From Lasiosphaeria ovina (lineage: Eukaryota > Ascomycota > Sordariomycetes > Sordariales > Lasiosphaeriaceae), in assembly GCA_033439765.1 (NCBI GenBank), contig JAULSN010000001.1, positions 8,680,001 through 8,744,000 of the forward strand: a DNA stretch of 64,000 nt. Reading direction: 5' to 3'. The notes beneath the pieces were generated by a model. The model worked only from the letters and a program-made list of their open reading frames with translations. It was not told where the DNA came from and did not search any database. Each line of letters opens with the position of its first letter. Position 1 is the first letter of the stretch. This document shows, one piece after another, positions 33,653 to 43,665 of this stretch. The position numbers and the translations under genes were made by a program.

Positions 33653-35172
33653 ATGTTTGGGACAATGCTGCGTCCGCGCATGCATGCACTGGTGCAGTTG
33701 GCAGCCGCCCAGGCCGTCGCGGGCGCAGAAGTCTTCCACACCGAGTGCACCGTCCCGCCCGAGGGGGTCGACTACAAGTACGTGTCGGGCACAAACGTGC
33801 GCTCAACCCTCACCATCATCTGGCGCTCGCTGGCAACCATCTTCCTGTGCACATGGACGGTGCAGCACCTCACAATCCCCGGGAAGGCCCAGGCGCGCGG
33901 CCTCGGCTCGCTGTGGCGCAAGGTGAAGTGGATGCTGGTCATGATCATCGCGCCCGAGTTCATGGTCGGCAGGGCCTTCGGCGACTTGGTCGCCGCCGCC
34001 GTGTCCGAGTCGTGCCCGCTCATGGAGGAGCGCGCGCGCGAGGCCGGCGCCGAGTGGACCATGACCCACGCCTTTTACGCAAACATGGGCGGCTTCCTCG
34101 TGCACCCGCCCAAGTGTCCCGACGCCACCCAGCCCCTCAACCCGGGCCCGCCGGGCTGCAACTGCAAGGAGGAATCCGCGATTCCTGGAACGGGGAAACC
34201 TATTCCGTCCACGAGGAAGCCCCGGACCCGTCGTCTCCTCCCAACAACGACGGATCCCGTTCGTTGCCCCAAGAGGCAGAGGTAGAGGCTCCCCATCCCG
34301 TTCCTCCCGCTCCTCCCGTCGTCAAGGAGTCCGTTTCTCCTCCGACTAAAGAAAAGCGGCGGACGGCCACGCACCGGGTGAAGAAGTGGCTGTTCCACAG
34401 GAGGCACTGCTGGGACTCGTACAACTTCATCGCGCAGGACAACCACATCTGGCGAGAGAAGCCGGACAAGAGGCCCTTCTACGAGTTCGAGGTCAAGAAG
34501 TCCTTCCCCTTCGCCGCCAACTCGGCGCAGCTGTGCTTGCTGCACGTCACGCAGCTCGAGATCGCCGTGCTGAGCCTCGCGGTGTGCACGGCCATCACGT
34601 ACGCGCTGTGGCTGCGCAAGCCCAAGGCCATCGCGGTGCCCACGGACCTCTCCGCCGCGCACGACCTGACGTACGTGGAGATGGACCAGATGGTGTGGCT
34701 CAACGGCCGCGGCTTCTTCAACGACGTGCTGCGCAACGAGACGTTCAGCCTGCCGCGCCGCGAGATCCCCAACGACTACAACGTCGAGTCCGAGCTGGGC
34801 GTCAAGCTGTCCAACGGCTCGGGCATGGCCGGCGAGGACCTCGGCTTTATGCTCGGCGGTACTGTGTTTGGCGCCTGCCACTACCTGGCCTGGAACTTTG
34901 GCTTCCCGACGCCGCTCGAGCAGACGCTGTGGCGCGCTATCCCCGCCTACTACTTCACCTGGTTCCTGATCAACGTGCTCAGGATGACCATCTATTTCCC
35001 TGCCGGCCTGTTCGGGTGGACGTGGGTGCAGCGCGGCATCATGCCCGTCTTCTACCTCGTGTACATCGTGTGCCGGCTGGTCATCCTCGCCGAGACGGCC
35101 AGGTCGCTGTTCTTCCTGCCCTCGGGCGCGTTTGTGGCTACGTGGTCTGCCAATTTCCCGCATCTCGGGTGA
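33653..35172 (+). CDS. multi-pass membrane protein with a frame break
   Basis: Starts at the ATG at 33653 (MFGTMLRPRMHALVQLAAAQ). The first frame shows a fungal membrane-protein family pattern: STLTIIWRSLATIFLCTWTV, then KWMLVMIIAPEFMVGRAF, HAFYANMGGFLVHPPKC and PGPPGCNCKEE, ending at 34285. The second frame takes over near 34150-34220 and reads RRHCWDSYNFIAQDNHIW, RPFYEFEVKKSFPFAANS, IAVLSLAVCTAITYALWL, LGGTVFGACHYLAWNFGF and MPVFYLVYIVCRLVILAETA to the TGA at 35172. The join needs a net shift of one base. I found no good GT-AG pair of the right length, so this is either a weak intron, an indel in the sequence, or a broken gene. Signal-like N-terminus and many cysteines. The family is common and expanded in fungi; function is unknown. 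Confidence 0.6.
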
Positions 35173-36059
35173 GGACTAGTTAGCCGTCGAAATAAGAAAG
35201 CGAAAGAAACTATACCGAGGGGAACAAGAGCCAGCTTCAACTTCATTCACGATCAAATAGTTCGCTACTAATAGAACAAGTGCCGACAACGTGTTTCAAA
35301 TACGCAGCGCCACAGATATACTGTGTGAGATATACGTCACGGCTTTTTGGTTGGGAATCGGGATACCCTGGCGTCCTAATTACCACTGCGGCTGGGAAGC
35401 GAGAGAGGAAACACTGATTTAAATGAGAATTCCGGATTCAAAAGCTGTGCAAGCCGGATTACCGAAACCTTAGACATTCAGTCTGAGTCGTGAGGCACGG
35501 ACTGCCGAAAGGGATGCTTGGGCTGAGAAATGCTGCGTCAGTCATAGCCGGTAGCAGAGGGATGTGCTCGTCTACCGCCAATGCAGTGGAGATAGTTAAA
35601 CGACAAACAAGAGGGCCTCGTAAGCAACGGGTTCGGCCGGGCTTGGGACGGTGCTCATCATCCCTGATTAATTTACAGCGCACACCCTTTCTCACCATTC
35701 CATTGTCTCCAACTGAAAGTACCCACAAGTACCTCTCATGGCGCCGGCCGGTAATATTTAGTTTTGACATGAAGAGACGGGACTAATAAGAACCGTGAAA
35801 ACGTCGAAGAGAAGCATGGTAGAGGCTAGAGAATGAATCAGCCCGTGAGTTCGCTTCAGGGATATGTGTCTTGTATTTACAATTATATAATACACGATCA
35901 AATCATAGTTGATGCATTGGGCATCCTATTACAATCACATAAAGGCGTGACACAAACTTCAAGCGCCTAGCCTAAACGGGATTTGCGTTCAAGACTCGGG
36001 CCTCGTTAAAGTAGTGGGTAGCAATCGCACAAGGCAAGCTTTGTCGGATAGCGTGTGCC
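35173..36059. other. convergent 3' intergenic region
   Basis: Between the stop of the membrane protein and the stop of the JmjC gene. AT-rich in 35880-35940; no gene supported. Confidence 0.45.
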
Positions 36060-37175
36060 TCACCGGAACCACCAATTAACAGACCCGTTGAGCTGGCCGC
36101 TGCTGCCCACGCTTTTCACGCTGTGCCACCACCTCTTAGGGATGAACAGCACGTCTTGAGGGTTCACGAGCACCTCGAGCATGTCGGACGGGACCTCGTC
36201 GCCCCACACCGACTCGAGAAGAGCGCGCCGTTCCGGGCCCTGCATCATCTCGTCGCCGCGGAAGCCGAGGGTGCGTGTGTAGCCCAGCCCGGCCCGGACA
36301 CGGTCGTAGACCTGGGCGCCGCGCTGCGGCGGGAGCATCCGGACCAGCTTGGAGCTGCACATCTGGCAGAACAGATTGGGGTTCGGGTCCTTGTGCCACG
36401 GCGTGTACGTCGGCTCCAGGCCGATCCAGATGCTGGAGTCGTAGATGTCGCCGTTACCGGCCTCTCTGACGAGGTCCGGGGTGGGGACGTCGGCCCGCAG
36501 ATCTGGGGGCAGCGTGTTCAGAGGAGCCTGCGCAATGTACAGCTGGTCAATGTACTGGTCTGGGCTGGCGGACGCCTTGTTGTATTGCAAGCCCGCGTCA
36601 AGGAGCGCCAATGGGGCGTCGAATCGCAGAAACCGGGTGTCTGCGTCCGAGTACGGAGCCTGGGGAAGGGACGAGACCAGCTCCCGTAAAGCCGCCGCCA
36701 TGTCTTTGTGCAATGGCCCGCTAGACTCCGACAGCCAGCTCAAGAAGGCCGAGAGACGGGAGCTGCCAGAACCCTTGGCCCATTCTGCGGCCGGCGGCAG
36801 AACAAGCTCAAAGGGCAGAACAAGACTGTGATATTTGTTCCATAATGGCGTCAAGAGAGGCGTCCCGTTCTCTGACGGAGATGCCTGTGTGAACCATTTA
36901 GTGAGGGCGGGCAGATTGACAGGCGGCGTCTGGTGGTGAACATTGGCAGCTGCAGCGAGTGCATTTTCTAACTGTGTTGGGGGTGGCCTGTTGGGGCGTA
37001 TGACGAGCGGCTCTTTAATGTCGAAAGCTTCATATTTAAACTTTGCGACGTCAACCGGCGCAAATGCCTCGTGAGCTGTGGCGAGGCTGCGAAGGCCGCC
37101 AAAGGCGCGGCCCGGGTTTAGGGCAGAAATACGAGCTGATCTCGTCGCACATCTGCATGATGTGTGGAGCATCAT
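36060..37175 (-). CDS. JmjC / cupin-type Fe(II)-2-oxoglutarate oxygenase, probably mitochondrial
   Basis: 371 residues from the ATG at 37175. The metal-binding triad is visible: His261 and Asp263 in WHKDPNPNLF, and distal His351 in KRWWHSVKS, with the end WWFR. Flanking features (LEPTYTPWHKDPN, VLVNPQDVLFIPKRWWHSV) match the JmjC/cupin_8 group of hydroxylases related to JMJD5 and FIH rather than chromatin demethylases. The N-terminus MMLHTSCRCATRSARISALN is rich in Arg and Ser with no acidic residue, like a mitochondrial presequence. The open frame extends upstream to 37661, but that part looks like untranslated, low-quality coding sequence. The start at 37175 (or 37172) is preferred. Divergent from casein kinase II beta. 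Substrate unknown. Confidence 0.8.
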   Translation of the reverse strand: MMLHTSCRCATRSARISALNPGRAFGGLRSLATAHEAFAPVDVAKFKYEAFDIKEPLVIRPNRPPPTQLENALAAAANVHHQTPPVNLPALTKWFTQASPSENGTPLLTPLWNKYHSLVLPFELVLPPAAEWAKGSGSSRLSAFLSWLSESSGPLHKDMAAALRELVSSLPQAPYSDADTRFLRFDAPLALLDAGLQYNKASASPDQYIDQLYIAQAPLNTLPPDLRADVPTPDLVREAGNGDIYDSSIWIGLEPTYTPWHKDPNPNLFCQMCSSKLVRMLPPQRGAQVYDRVRAGLGYTRTLGFRGDEMMQGPERRALLESVWGDEVPSDMLEVLVNPQDVLFIPKRWWHSVKSVGSSGQLNGSVNWWFR

Positions 37176-37833
37176 AGTCCGTTGGATTGCGCGAGCTGGT
37201 TTTGCCAGTCTCTCCAGCGCTTGGGACGCACTGCCCTGGATTGCGTTCGCTGTCGCGCGCGCGCTTGGGCCGAACTTTTGCCATGGCCGGGATTCATCTA
37301 GTAAAATTGAAAATTCCTGGCACGTGACACAGGCCTGCCGAATGCCTTGTGCTTGGGCGGCAAGAGGGGCGGCTGGTGCCTGGAGGCCGTAGAATTCAGG
37401 CCGCACACAGGCGCGGGGCTGAAGAACGTTTGGCGGGAAAAGCACAGACCAGTGTCCCGCCAGAAATGAGGGCAGCAGCCTCCGTCTGCAGCGAACCCAA
37501 ACCCAAAGCAAAAAAAAAGGCAACCTTGGAAATACAAACACGGGCGTCTTTTGGGGGCAGCAGCAACACACGGGCACCATCTCAGCTTCCAGACGGCAGC
37601 CACGGTGGAAGCCGATCCAGACCCGTAACCCGCGACTGCGCAAGCCTCTGCGCTTGATCATGCCCGCATCATAGAACGACGAGCAGCGAACGCGTCGGCC
37701 GGGAAGCAGCCAAGTCTACCTCGCCCCCGACAGAACCCAATCCTCGTCGTCGACACCGCTCGAGCCCTTGCCCCCCCTGCCCTCCCGCCCAGCAGCACTA
37801 CGCCGTCGCCGCCCCCGAGCGCAAGACGCCAGC
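37176..37833. promoter_or_regulatory. divergent promoter region, JmjC gene / CK2 beta
   Basis: Separates two divergent genes by 658 bp. The open frame crossing it on the minus strand (up to 37661) has no domain and is treated as 5' flank. Confidence 0.45.
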
Positions 37834-39039
37834 ATGTCCACCTCCTCCGGTACTCCCGAGTCCTGGATCTCGTCGTTCTGCTCTCTGCTGGGCCACGAAT
37901 ACTTTGCCGAGGTGTCGGAGGAATTCATCGAGGATGACTTCAACCTGACTGGCCTGCAGACCCAGGTCGCCATGTACAAGGAGGCCTTGGAAGTAAGTTT
38001 ATATCGTGCCCTCTCGGTCTCGCTGCCTCTATGCCTATTACCCCACCACACGCCCTCCTCCCTCCCCCCCCTCCCCCGGCCCTTTGTGCGCTCGGACTCA
38101 GAGCTCATGCAATTCCTCCCTTCAAAGATGATCCTCGACGTCGAGCCAGAAGACGACGATGACGAAGAAGACGAGGAGGAAGAGGAGGAAGAAGATGTGT
38201 CGGGCGATGCGCGCGATGAACTCGGCGGCCGGGCAGCCCAGGCCGGCGAGAGAAGACACCACAGCCGTATTGCTAGCGACCTCTCCGTGATTGAGTCATC
38301 GGCCGAGATGCTCTACGGACTGATCCACCAGCGCTTTATCTGCTCGAGAGCCGGCATACAGCAAATGTCGGAGAAGTACGAGCTGGGCCACTTTGGCGTA
38401 TGCCCGCGCACAAACTGCAACCAGGCGCGGACCCTCCCCGTCGGTCTTTCCGATATCCCCGGCGAGGATACAGTCAAGCTCTTCTGCCCGTCGTGTCTCG
38501 ACGTCTATGTTCCCCCTAACAGCCGCTTCCAGACGGTCGATGGTGCATTCTTCGGGCGTACCTTTGGCGCCCTCTTCCTTCTCACTTTCCCCGAGTACGA
38601 CCTGACCAAGTCGGGCACAGAGAGCATCACGAACCTCTCGCGGCCCAGCAATTCCTCTGGAGGCGCTGACGAGTTGCCCATGATTAACGGCGTGTACGCT
38701 CGTAACGTAGCGCCGGGCCTTGGGCCAGGCAAGATTTACGAGCCCAGGATTTACGGATTCAGGGTGTCAGAGCTGGCGCGCTCGGGACCTCGCATGCAGT
38801 GGCTGCGCGACAAGCCCGCGGACATCAAGGCGCTTGACGAAGCCCGCCTGTTTACCGAGGACCAAGGCGGCGATTCGGAAGATGATGACGAGAGCATGAT
38901 TATGAACGGCCGGCCGAGCGGGCGGAGACGCGCGCCCCTGAACGCGAGATCTCGACAGCAACAACAGCAGCAGAGGCAGATAGGGAACGGGAGCCCAATG
39001 ACGGTGGAGGCGAACGGCGGTGTCGAGTCAGAACTGTAG
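37834..39039 (+). CDS. casein kinase II regulatory (beta) subunit
   Basis: Regulatory subunit of the CK2 tetramer, controlling substrate choice and stability of the catalytic subunit; acts in nucleus and cytoplasm. Two exons, 37834-37992 and 38128-39039, give 356 residues; the 135-nt intron has a GTAAGT donor and a TTCAAAG acceptor. The start MSTSSGTPESWISSFCSLLG leads into GHEYFAEVSEEFIEDDFNLTGL, then ALE-MILDVEP joined across the intron, as in known CK2 beta proteins. An acidic Asp/Glu stretch follows, then LYGLIHQRFICSRAGI and the zinc ribbon CPRTNC...CPSC, completed by EPRIYGFRVS and GPRMQWLR. The Ser/Gln-rich C-terminal tail is longer than the animal form, as in filamentous fungi. An ATG at 37768 would add 22 residues and is not favoured. 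Confidence 0.95.
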   Translation: MSTSSGTPESWISSFCSLLGHEYFAEVSEEFIEDDFNLTGLQTQVAMYKEALEVSLYRALSVSLPLCLLPHHTPSSLPPLPRPFVRSDSELMQFLPSKMILDVEPEDDDDEEDEEEEEEEDVSGDARDELGGRAAQAGERRHHSRIASDLSVIESSAEMLYGLIHQRFICSRAGIQQMSEKYELGHFGVCPRTNCNQARTLPVGLSDIPGEDTVKLFCPSCLDVYVPPNSRFQTVDGAFFGRTFGALFLLTFPEYDLTKSGTESITNLSRPSNSSGGADELPMINGVYARNVAPGLGPGKIYEPRIYGFRVSELARSGPRMQWLRDKPADIKALDEARLFTEDQGGDSEDDDESMIMNGRPSGRRRAPLNARSRQQQQQQRQIGNGSPMTVEANGGVESEL

Positions 39040-42000
39040 TCTTCGGCGTTGTCGCGCACTGCACCCCACAGCACGGCAGGCGCGCCCCAGTATCTCTAAT
39101 ATAAAGCATAGCAGAGAACCTACCTATTTACTTATTCAACCGACACGGCCTCGTTGTCTGTTTCGGTAAATAAAACCACTTGGGCCCCTTTATTTGGCTG
39201 CGGAGAGGGGAGATAACAAGGGAGAGAAAACAAATCCCGATTGGATGCGAACTCCGGTGTCGAGTTGACTTTTTTTTTAATAAAGGAAAAAGAAGAATAA
39301 ACGGAACACGGCATCGACAATAGTAGCAACCACACGAAGCAGACTTTTTGTTCCGCTTTTTCCTCCCTACGTTTCTCTTCCTCATCGCAGCACTACTATC
39401 CCCATCTCATTTTCTTCTTCTGTTTCTGTATCTCCCAGGCTTCATCTTTTTACTCAGCATGGATCGGCGTTGTTTCCTTGACTTTGTTGGGTTTTTGTTT
39501 GGCCTCCGGTGACGAGGGAACGGCGGGCGGTGTGGCGCGTTGTCGCCACAAGCAAACAAGCAAAAACACACAAAACAGACAGGCAGAGGCGGGTAAGGAG
39601 TATAAGAGTGGGCGTTTTGGTGGGATTTGACTGGGTCGGTCTGTCTGGCTTTTGGGCTTCTGGCTTCTTCTGCCATCTATCTCAGCAACACCAGTCGTAT
39701 AGTATTATCTCTTCTCCCGCACGTTTTGTGTGTGTTTTTGTGAGAGCGAATTAAAAAAAAAAGGGGGGGAGAGCATTATCATCAACGGAGCGGGAAGGAG
39801 AGCCAAAGAGGCCCCTGGCTGTGGTTGTGGTGGGCGGTGATATAGCGGATCAAGGAGGAGAGGTAGTCTTCTAGCTTTGCGGCGGCCCTGGGGGCGTGTT
39901 TTTCTTTTTCTTTTCCGTTTTCATCACATACATAGACTGCGGGAAACGTAAATTCTTTTTTTCCTTTACATCATTCGGCTGTCCAGCCCGAAAGCGGGTT
40001 TGTCTTTCTGGCTACTTGGCAGGCAGTAAATAAGAGCATCCTGTGTTTGCATCACGGTATTCTCGACACAGTACCAAGATTGCGATTATAAACAACAGCG
40101 TGGCAGCAGCAGCAGCAAGCACAGGTTTGGGGATAGGAATGGTGGGAGTGGCAGACGACAGGGAGAAAAAGAAGAAGGGGGAGGGGTTATAGCTATAGTC
40201 TTTAACTGCTGCCACACCTGGCTCAGCGTGTGTGGAAACATCACAGGAAGCTACTGCCATCATCAGCCTCTCCGACTTGTCCATTACTATCGTCAAGGCA
40301 AGATATGTGCCCAGACAAGACTTGCTAGCGGCCAACTCTTTTCCGTTTCTCCCCGCGTGGCCATGTTGCCGTCCTTTTGGGGGAGGGGAGATATACCACC
40401 TAGCTGGGACCGGTCTATTACCAAGGGACGAATGCATATAGCTTTTGGCAGACGTAGTTGTAGGTGTTGTAGTAAAGTGCATGGGTTTTGCTGTCCCAAC
40501 TTTGTGTGAGCCTGAGTCGGTAAAGTGGCTGCAATTTTTTTGCGACTCTGAGGGATGCAGATGTCAGGGCCGGCTGTTACCTGTAGTTGGACAATTTGGG
40601 TATTTTTCTCTGCCGTTCTTTGTCCAGCCTTTTTGGAATAATAATTCTCTCACGGAAACTTGGAAGCAGCAAGAATGGTGACAGAGTAGAAGCAGAAATG
40701 TCAGCAAAGAGGCCAGCATTTGTTCAAGTCGGCGTGGTCGGGCTCGGCAAGACTTTGCCTAGCTGCTGAAAAACACAAACTATTTTTCGTCCGTCCGTGT
40801 TATCTTGTAAGCAAGATAGGCTATCACGAAGCTGCCGCCTCGACCTTATTGTGAGGCGTAACTCGGCCCCTGGGAGGCATCGCGCGTATAGCTCGTCTTA
40901 CGGTTCCGTTTGCGCGCTATGGGTCGGCCAGAGACGCAGCACGTTGAACGTATGTGCCGCGTGTCATGTCTGATATCGTCGACCAGCTTGGGGCCTCGGA
41001 AACGCTTAACTCCTTCTCAAACTTCTGAGCTGATGTCGAAAAAAGGCGAGATGATGTTGACGGGCTCGTCGCCTTCTGATCGTCGTTTTGTAGGCCGCGA
41101 CTAGGTCCATGTGTTGGCCGTCGCCTCTACCAGATACTAGTTCAAGGTGTAACTAGAACTAGAAGGTTCTCTGGATATTCCCATGGTATGAGCGAGCTTT
41201 CCATTAGCACTTGCTGCGCAGTATAGGGGCCAGTCATGTGATGCCCGTCCGTGGAACTAAGAAGAGAAAGTGCTTGGGAGAGCCCGTTGGAAATATGAGT
41301 GGGAATAGCCTAGTAGGAGATATTTTGGTAGGCAACTCTTAGCGTCTAGCGGGTCGGGACCCGGGGGCTTGATGAGGAAGACGGCCCCAACCGACGACAT
41401 GGCTCGCGGATCCGTGGCTGCGCCTCATCCATCCTGGTAGTGACCTGCAGAAAAACTACTAGTACCGGCCCGCTGACCCCAGCATGGGTCCCAGTGCTTG
41501 TTTGTCGCCGCAAGAGGTTCCATCGACCAACAAGCTGCCTCACTACTGCGAGGCGGGAATGGTAACTACCTTACATAATTAATGTAAGGATGGTAGCTAG
41601 CTCAGTAAGTTGTTTCGCGGGCTGTGGGAGGCATGGACTGGCCGGGATGACGCAGGTAGAAAATTATCTTCATCATGTGGCAATCCTAGGTACTCACCGA
41701 GAACCATTGCAGACTCAAAGTCATAGACGAAGCGGTATTTCGGTGGTTCTGTCTCCGGCATGTCTTTCAAGGGCGCGGCCTGCTGGACATTGCCAAGCAA
41801 TTATTTCCCCGTCATGTACGGATACTCGTAGTAGCATTGCTACCTCCATTGTCCATTGGATTTGCGTTCCAGGCTCTGAGTTCCGGGCTCGTGTGCGCGT
41901 GTAGTTCGTTCGGCTCGCTCCTTCCAAAACGAGCAAAGTCACCCCAGTAGTCTGGAATTGGAACGTTGTCCAGCAGCTCCAAAACCTCCAGAGCTGCTGG

Positions 42001-43665
42001 GCTGCAAAGCATGTAGCGGCGCACAGTTCAGTTTTCGGTTCTTCTGCGGATGTTCGGTGAGCATAATACCACTCTGGTTGACAGGAGCCTTCAGACAGCC
42101 CGCAAAGTAAAAGTTAAAGAACGCCTTGTTGCCTTCCAGATTACGCATACAATATTCTGTAATCTGAAGTATTACCAGTTATAATTACAACGAGCTTTTC
42201 ACCAAACGTGGCGCACCATGGACTCGGATTGGCCAGGAATCCTGACAAGTTGACGCACGCACCATCTGAACCCCACATTGCCGGATGAGTCGACGACGTG
42301 ACATGCAGGTCCCCACTCCAACTTGCACGCCAAAATATTCTCCACGTACTGCCAATTCCCACATGTCTTCACACCTTTCTTCGCGAGTTCCTCGAGGCTC
42401 TTTCCACACACCTAACCCGAGTGCCGAGCGAGCGAACGTGGTGATGGTAGGTTTCCGGTTTTTTCTCCAACAGGATCGTGCCACACCCCAAGAGAGCGGT
42501 GAAGGTCTTGCCTGCTGGCTTCAATTCTCCCCCATTTCCCCCATCCATCCCATCCCCAGATTTAGGACGCGCAGTCTATTGCTCTGCACCTAAAACCACC
42601 ACGACGCGGCACATTGATATATTGGAGCTCGGACCGGTTCTCGCATCCTTCTTCAGCACTAAGAGACAGCCAAGGCTCTACTGTGCCTTTTCCTTTTTTG
42701 CATGGCATTATGGCAGCACACAACCTCCCAAGGTTCAGAGAAAAATAACCCCTTCCCTGTGGCATGTGGAGATGGCGCCCGGTGGTGGATCACAGGAGGA
42801 GGAGGAGAGGTGGTGGTGGTAGTGGTTGCGGCGGTTGGTGCGTATACGCTACCTACCCATCCGACCTTGGCACCGCTCCGATGGTCGCTGCATGGGTCCG
42901 GCATAGACTCCCGTTGTCATCTCGTCGCCTGACGGATAACAAAACCCCGTCTCCCGAACCCGGGGCTTGTCATTAGTGTGATTTCGCTTTCGGATTGGTA
43001 ATACCGGAGCATTGGAACTCAAGGATTTCGGAGTTAGTCACTACTACCGTTCGAGTGCCCAAGGTAGGCGAGGTAGGTTTGGGGGCTCATATAACCCACC
43101 CATCCCATGCAAACCCCAACCCAAAGTTAGTTTCCACGGGATTTTCTTGTTTGACACCTACTTTCTGCTTCGTCTCTTTTTTTTATTTCTCTGACCACTC
43201 CGTTTGCCTTTACTCTTTCGCCTCGCCCGCCGGGCTCTGGGCTTAACGAGACTTCTAGTTCTCCCTACCTCCAGGAGACCAAACAGGAGACCGAATGGTT
43301 TTGGTCTCTTGCTCGTGTCCCGCGTGTCTGTCTGTCTCTCCTGCTCGCTCTTAACTCTAGCACCGCCGCTAGCTTTGTTTTGTCACGGCAGTTGGGGATC
43401 CCCTCTGACCCCTCATTTCCTCCTCACGTTTTATCGTGAGTGCTGCTGCCGGACGTGTTGTTTGCCAGGGCAGCCCACCGTTATCTACCTACCTTAGCTA
43501 CACTCAATCCCAGCTTTATCCTGCTCGCGTCTAGACACCAAAACTCCCTCTTTTATCATCAGTGGAATGAGTCGCCGGCCTGTGTGTTCGAGAAGCAGCC
43601 CCGACCCCCAAGCCTGAAGTCGACGATAGATAGACACCTCTCTCGTGTCTATTTTGCAAAACCTG
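39040..43665. other. long region with no clear gene
   Basis: About 4.6 kb between CK2 beta and the ABC transporter. Overlapping short ORFs only. Weak protein-like stretches occur on the minus strand around 41590-42411, for example GVKTCGNWQYVENILACKLE and ALEVLELLDNVPIPDYWGDF, in different frames and possibly exons or debris of one unrecognised gene. The last 0.6 kb is pyrimidine-rich, as expected for a leader/promoter of the transporter. Confidence 0.35.
41597..42411 (-). other. possible unrecognised gene or remnant (weak)
   Basis: Three minus-strand stretches in different frames look protein-like: about 42411-42199 (GVKTCGNWQYVENILACKLE, HVVDSSGNVGFRWC), 42024-41812 (LEVLELLDNVPIPDYWGDF) and 41800-41597 (MPETEPPKYRFVYDFESAMV). 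I could not join them with convincing splice sites and recognise no family. They may be exons of a spliced gene, decayed coding DNA, or chance. Confidence 0.2.

Noticed and set aside
34075..35163. Long minus-strand ORF of 362 codons
   Set aside because: Antisense shadow of the GC-rich membrane-protein exon; sequence is low in hydrophobic pattern and rich in Arg/Gly/Glu, with no family features.
37176..37661. N-terminal extension of the JmjC gene
   Set aside because: The extension has no domain and runs through a likely promoter; 37175 gives a plausible leader peptide directly before conserved sequence.
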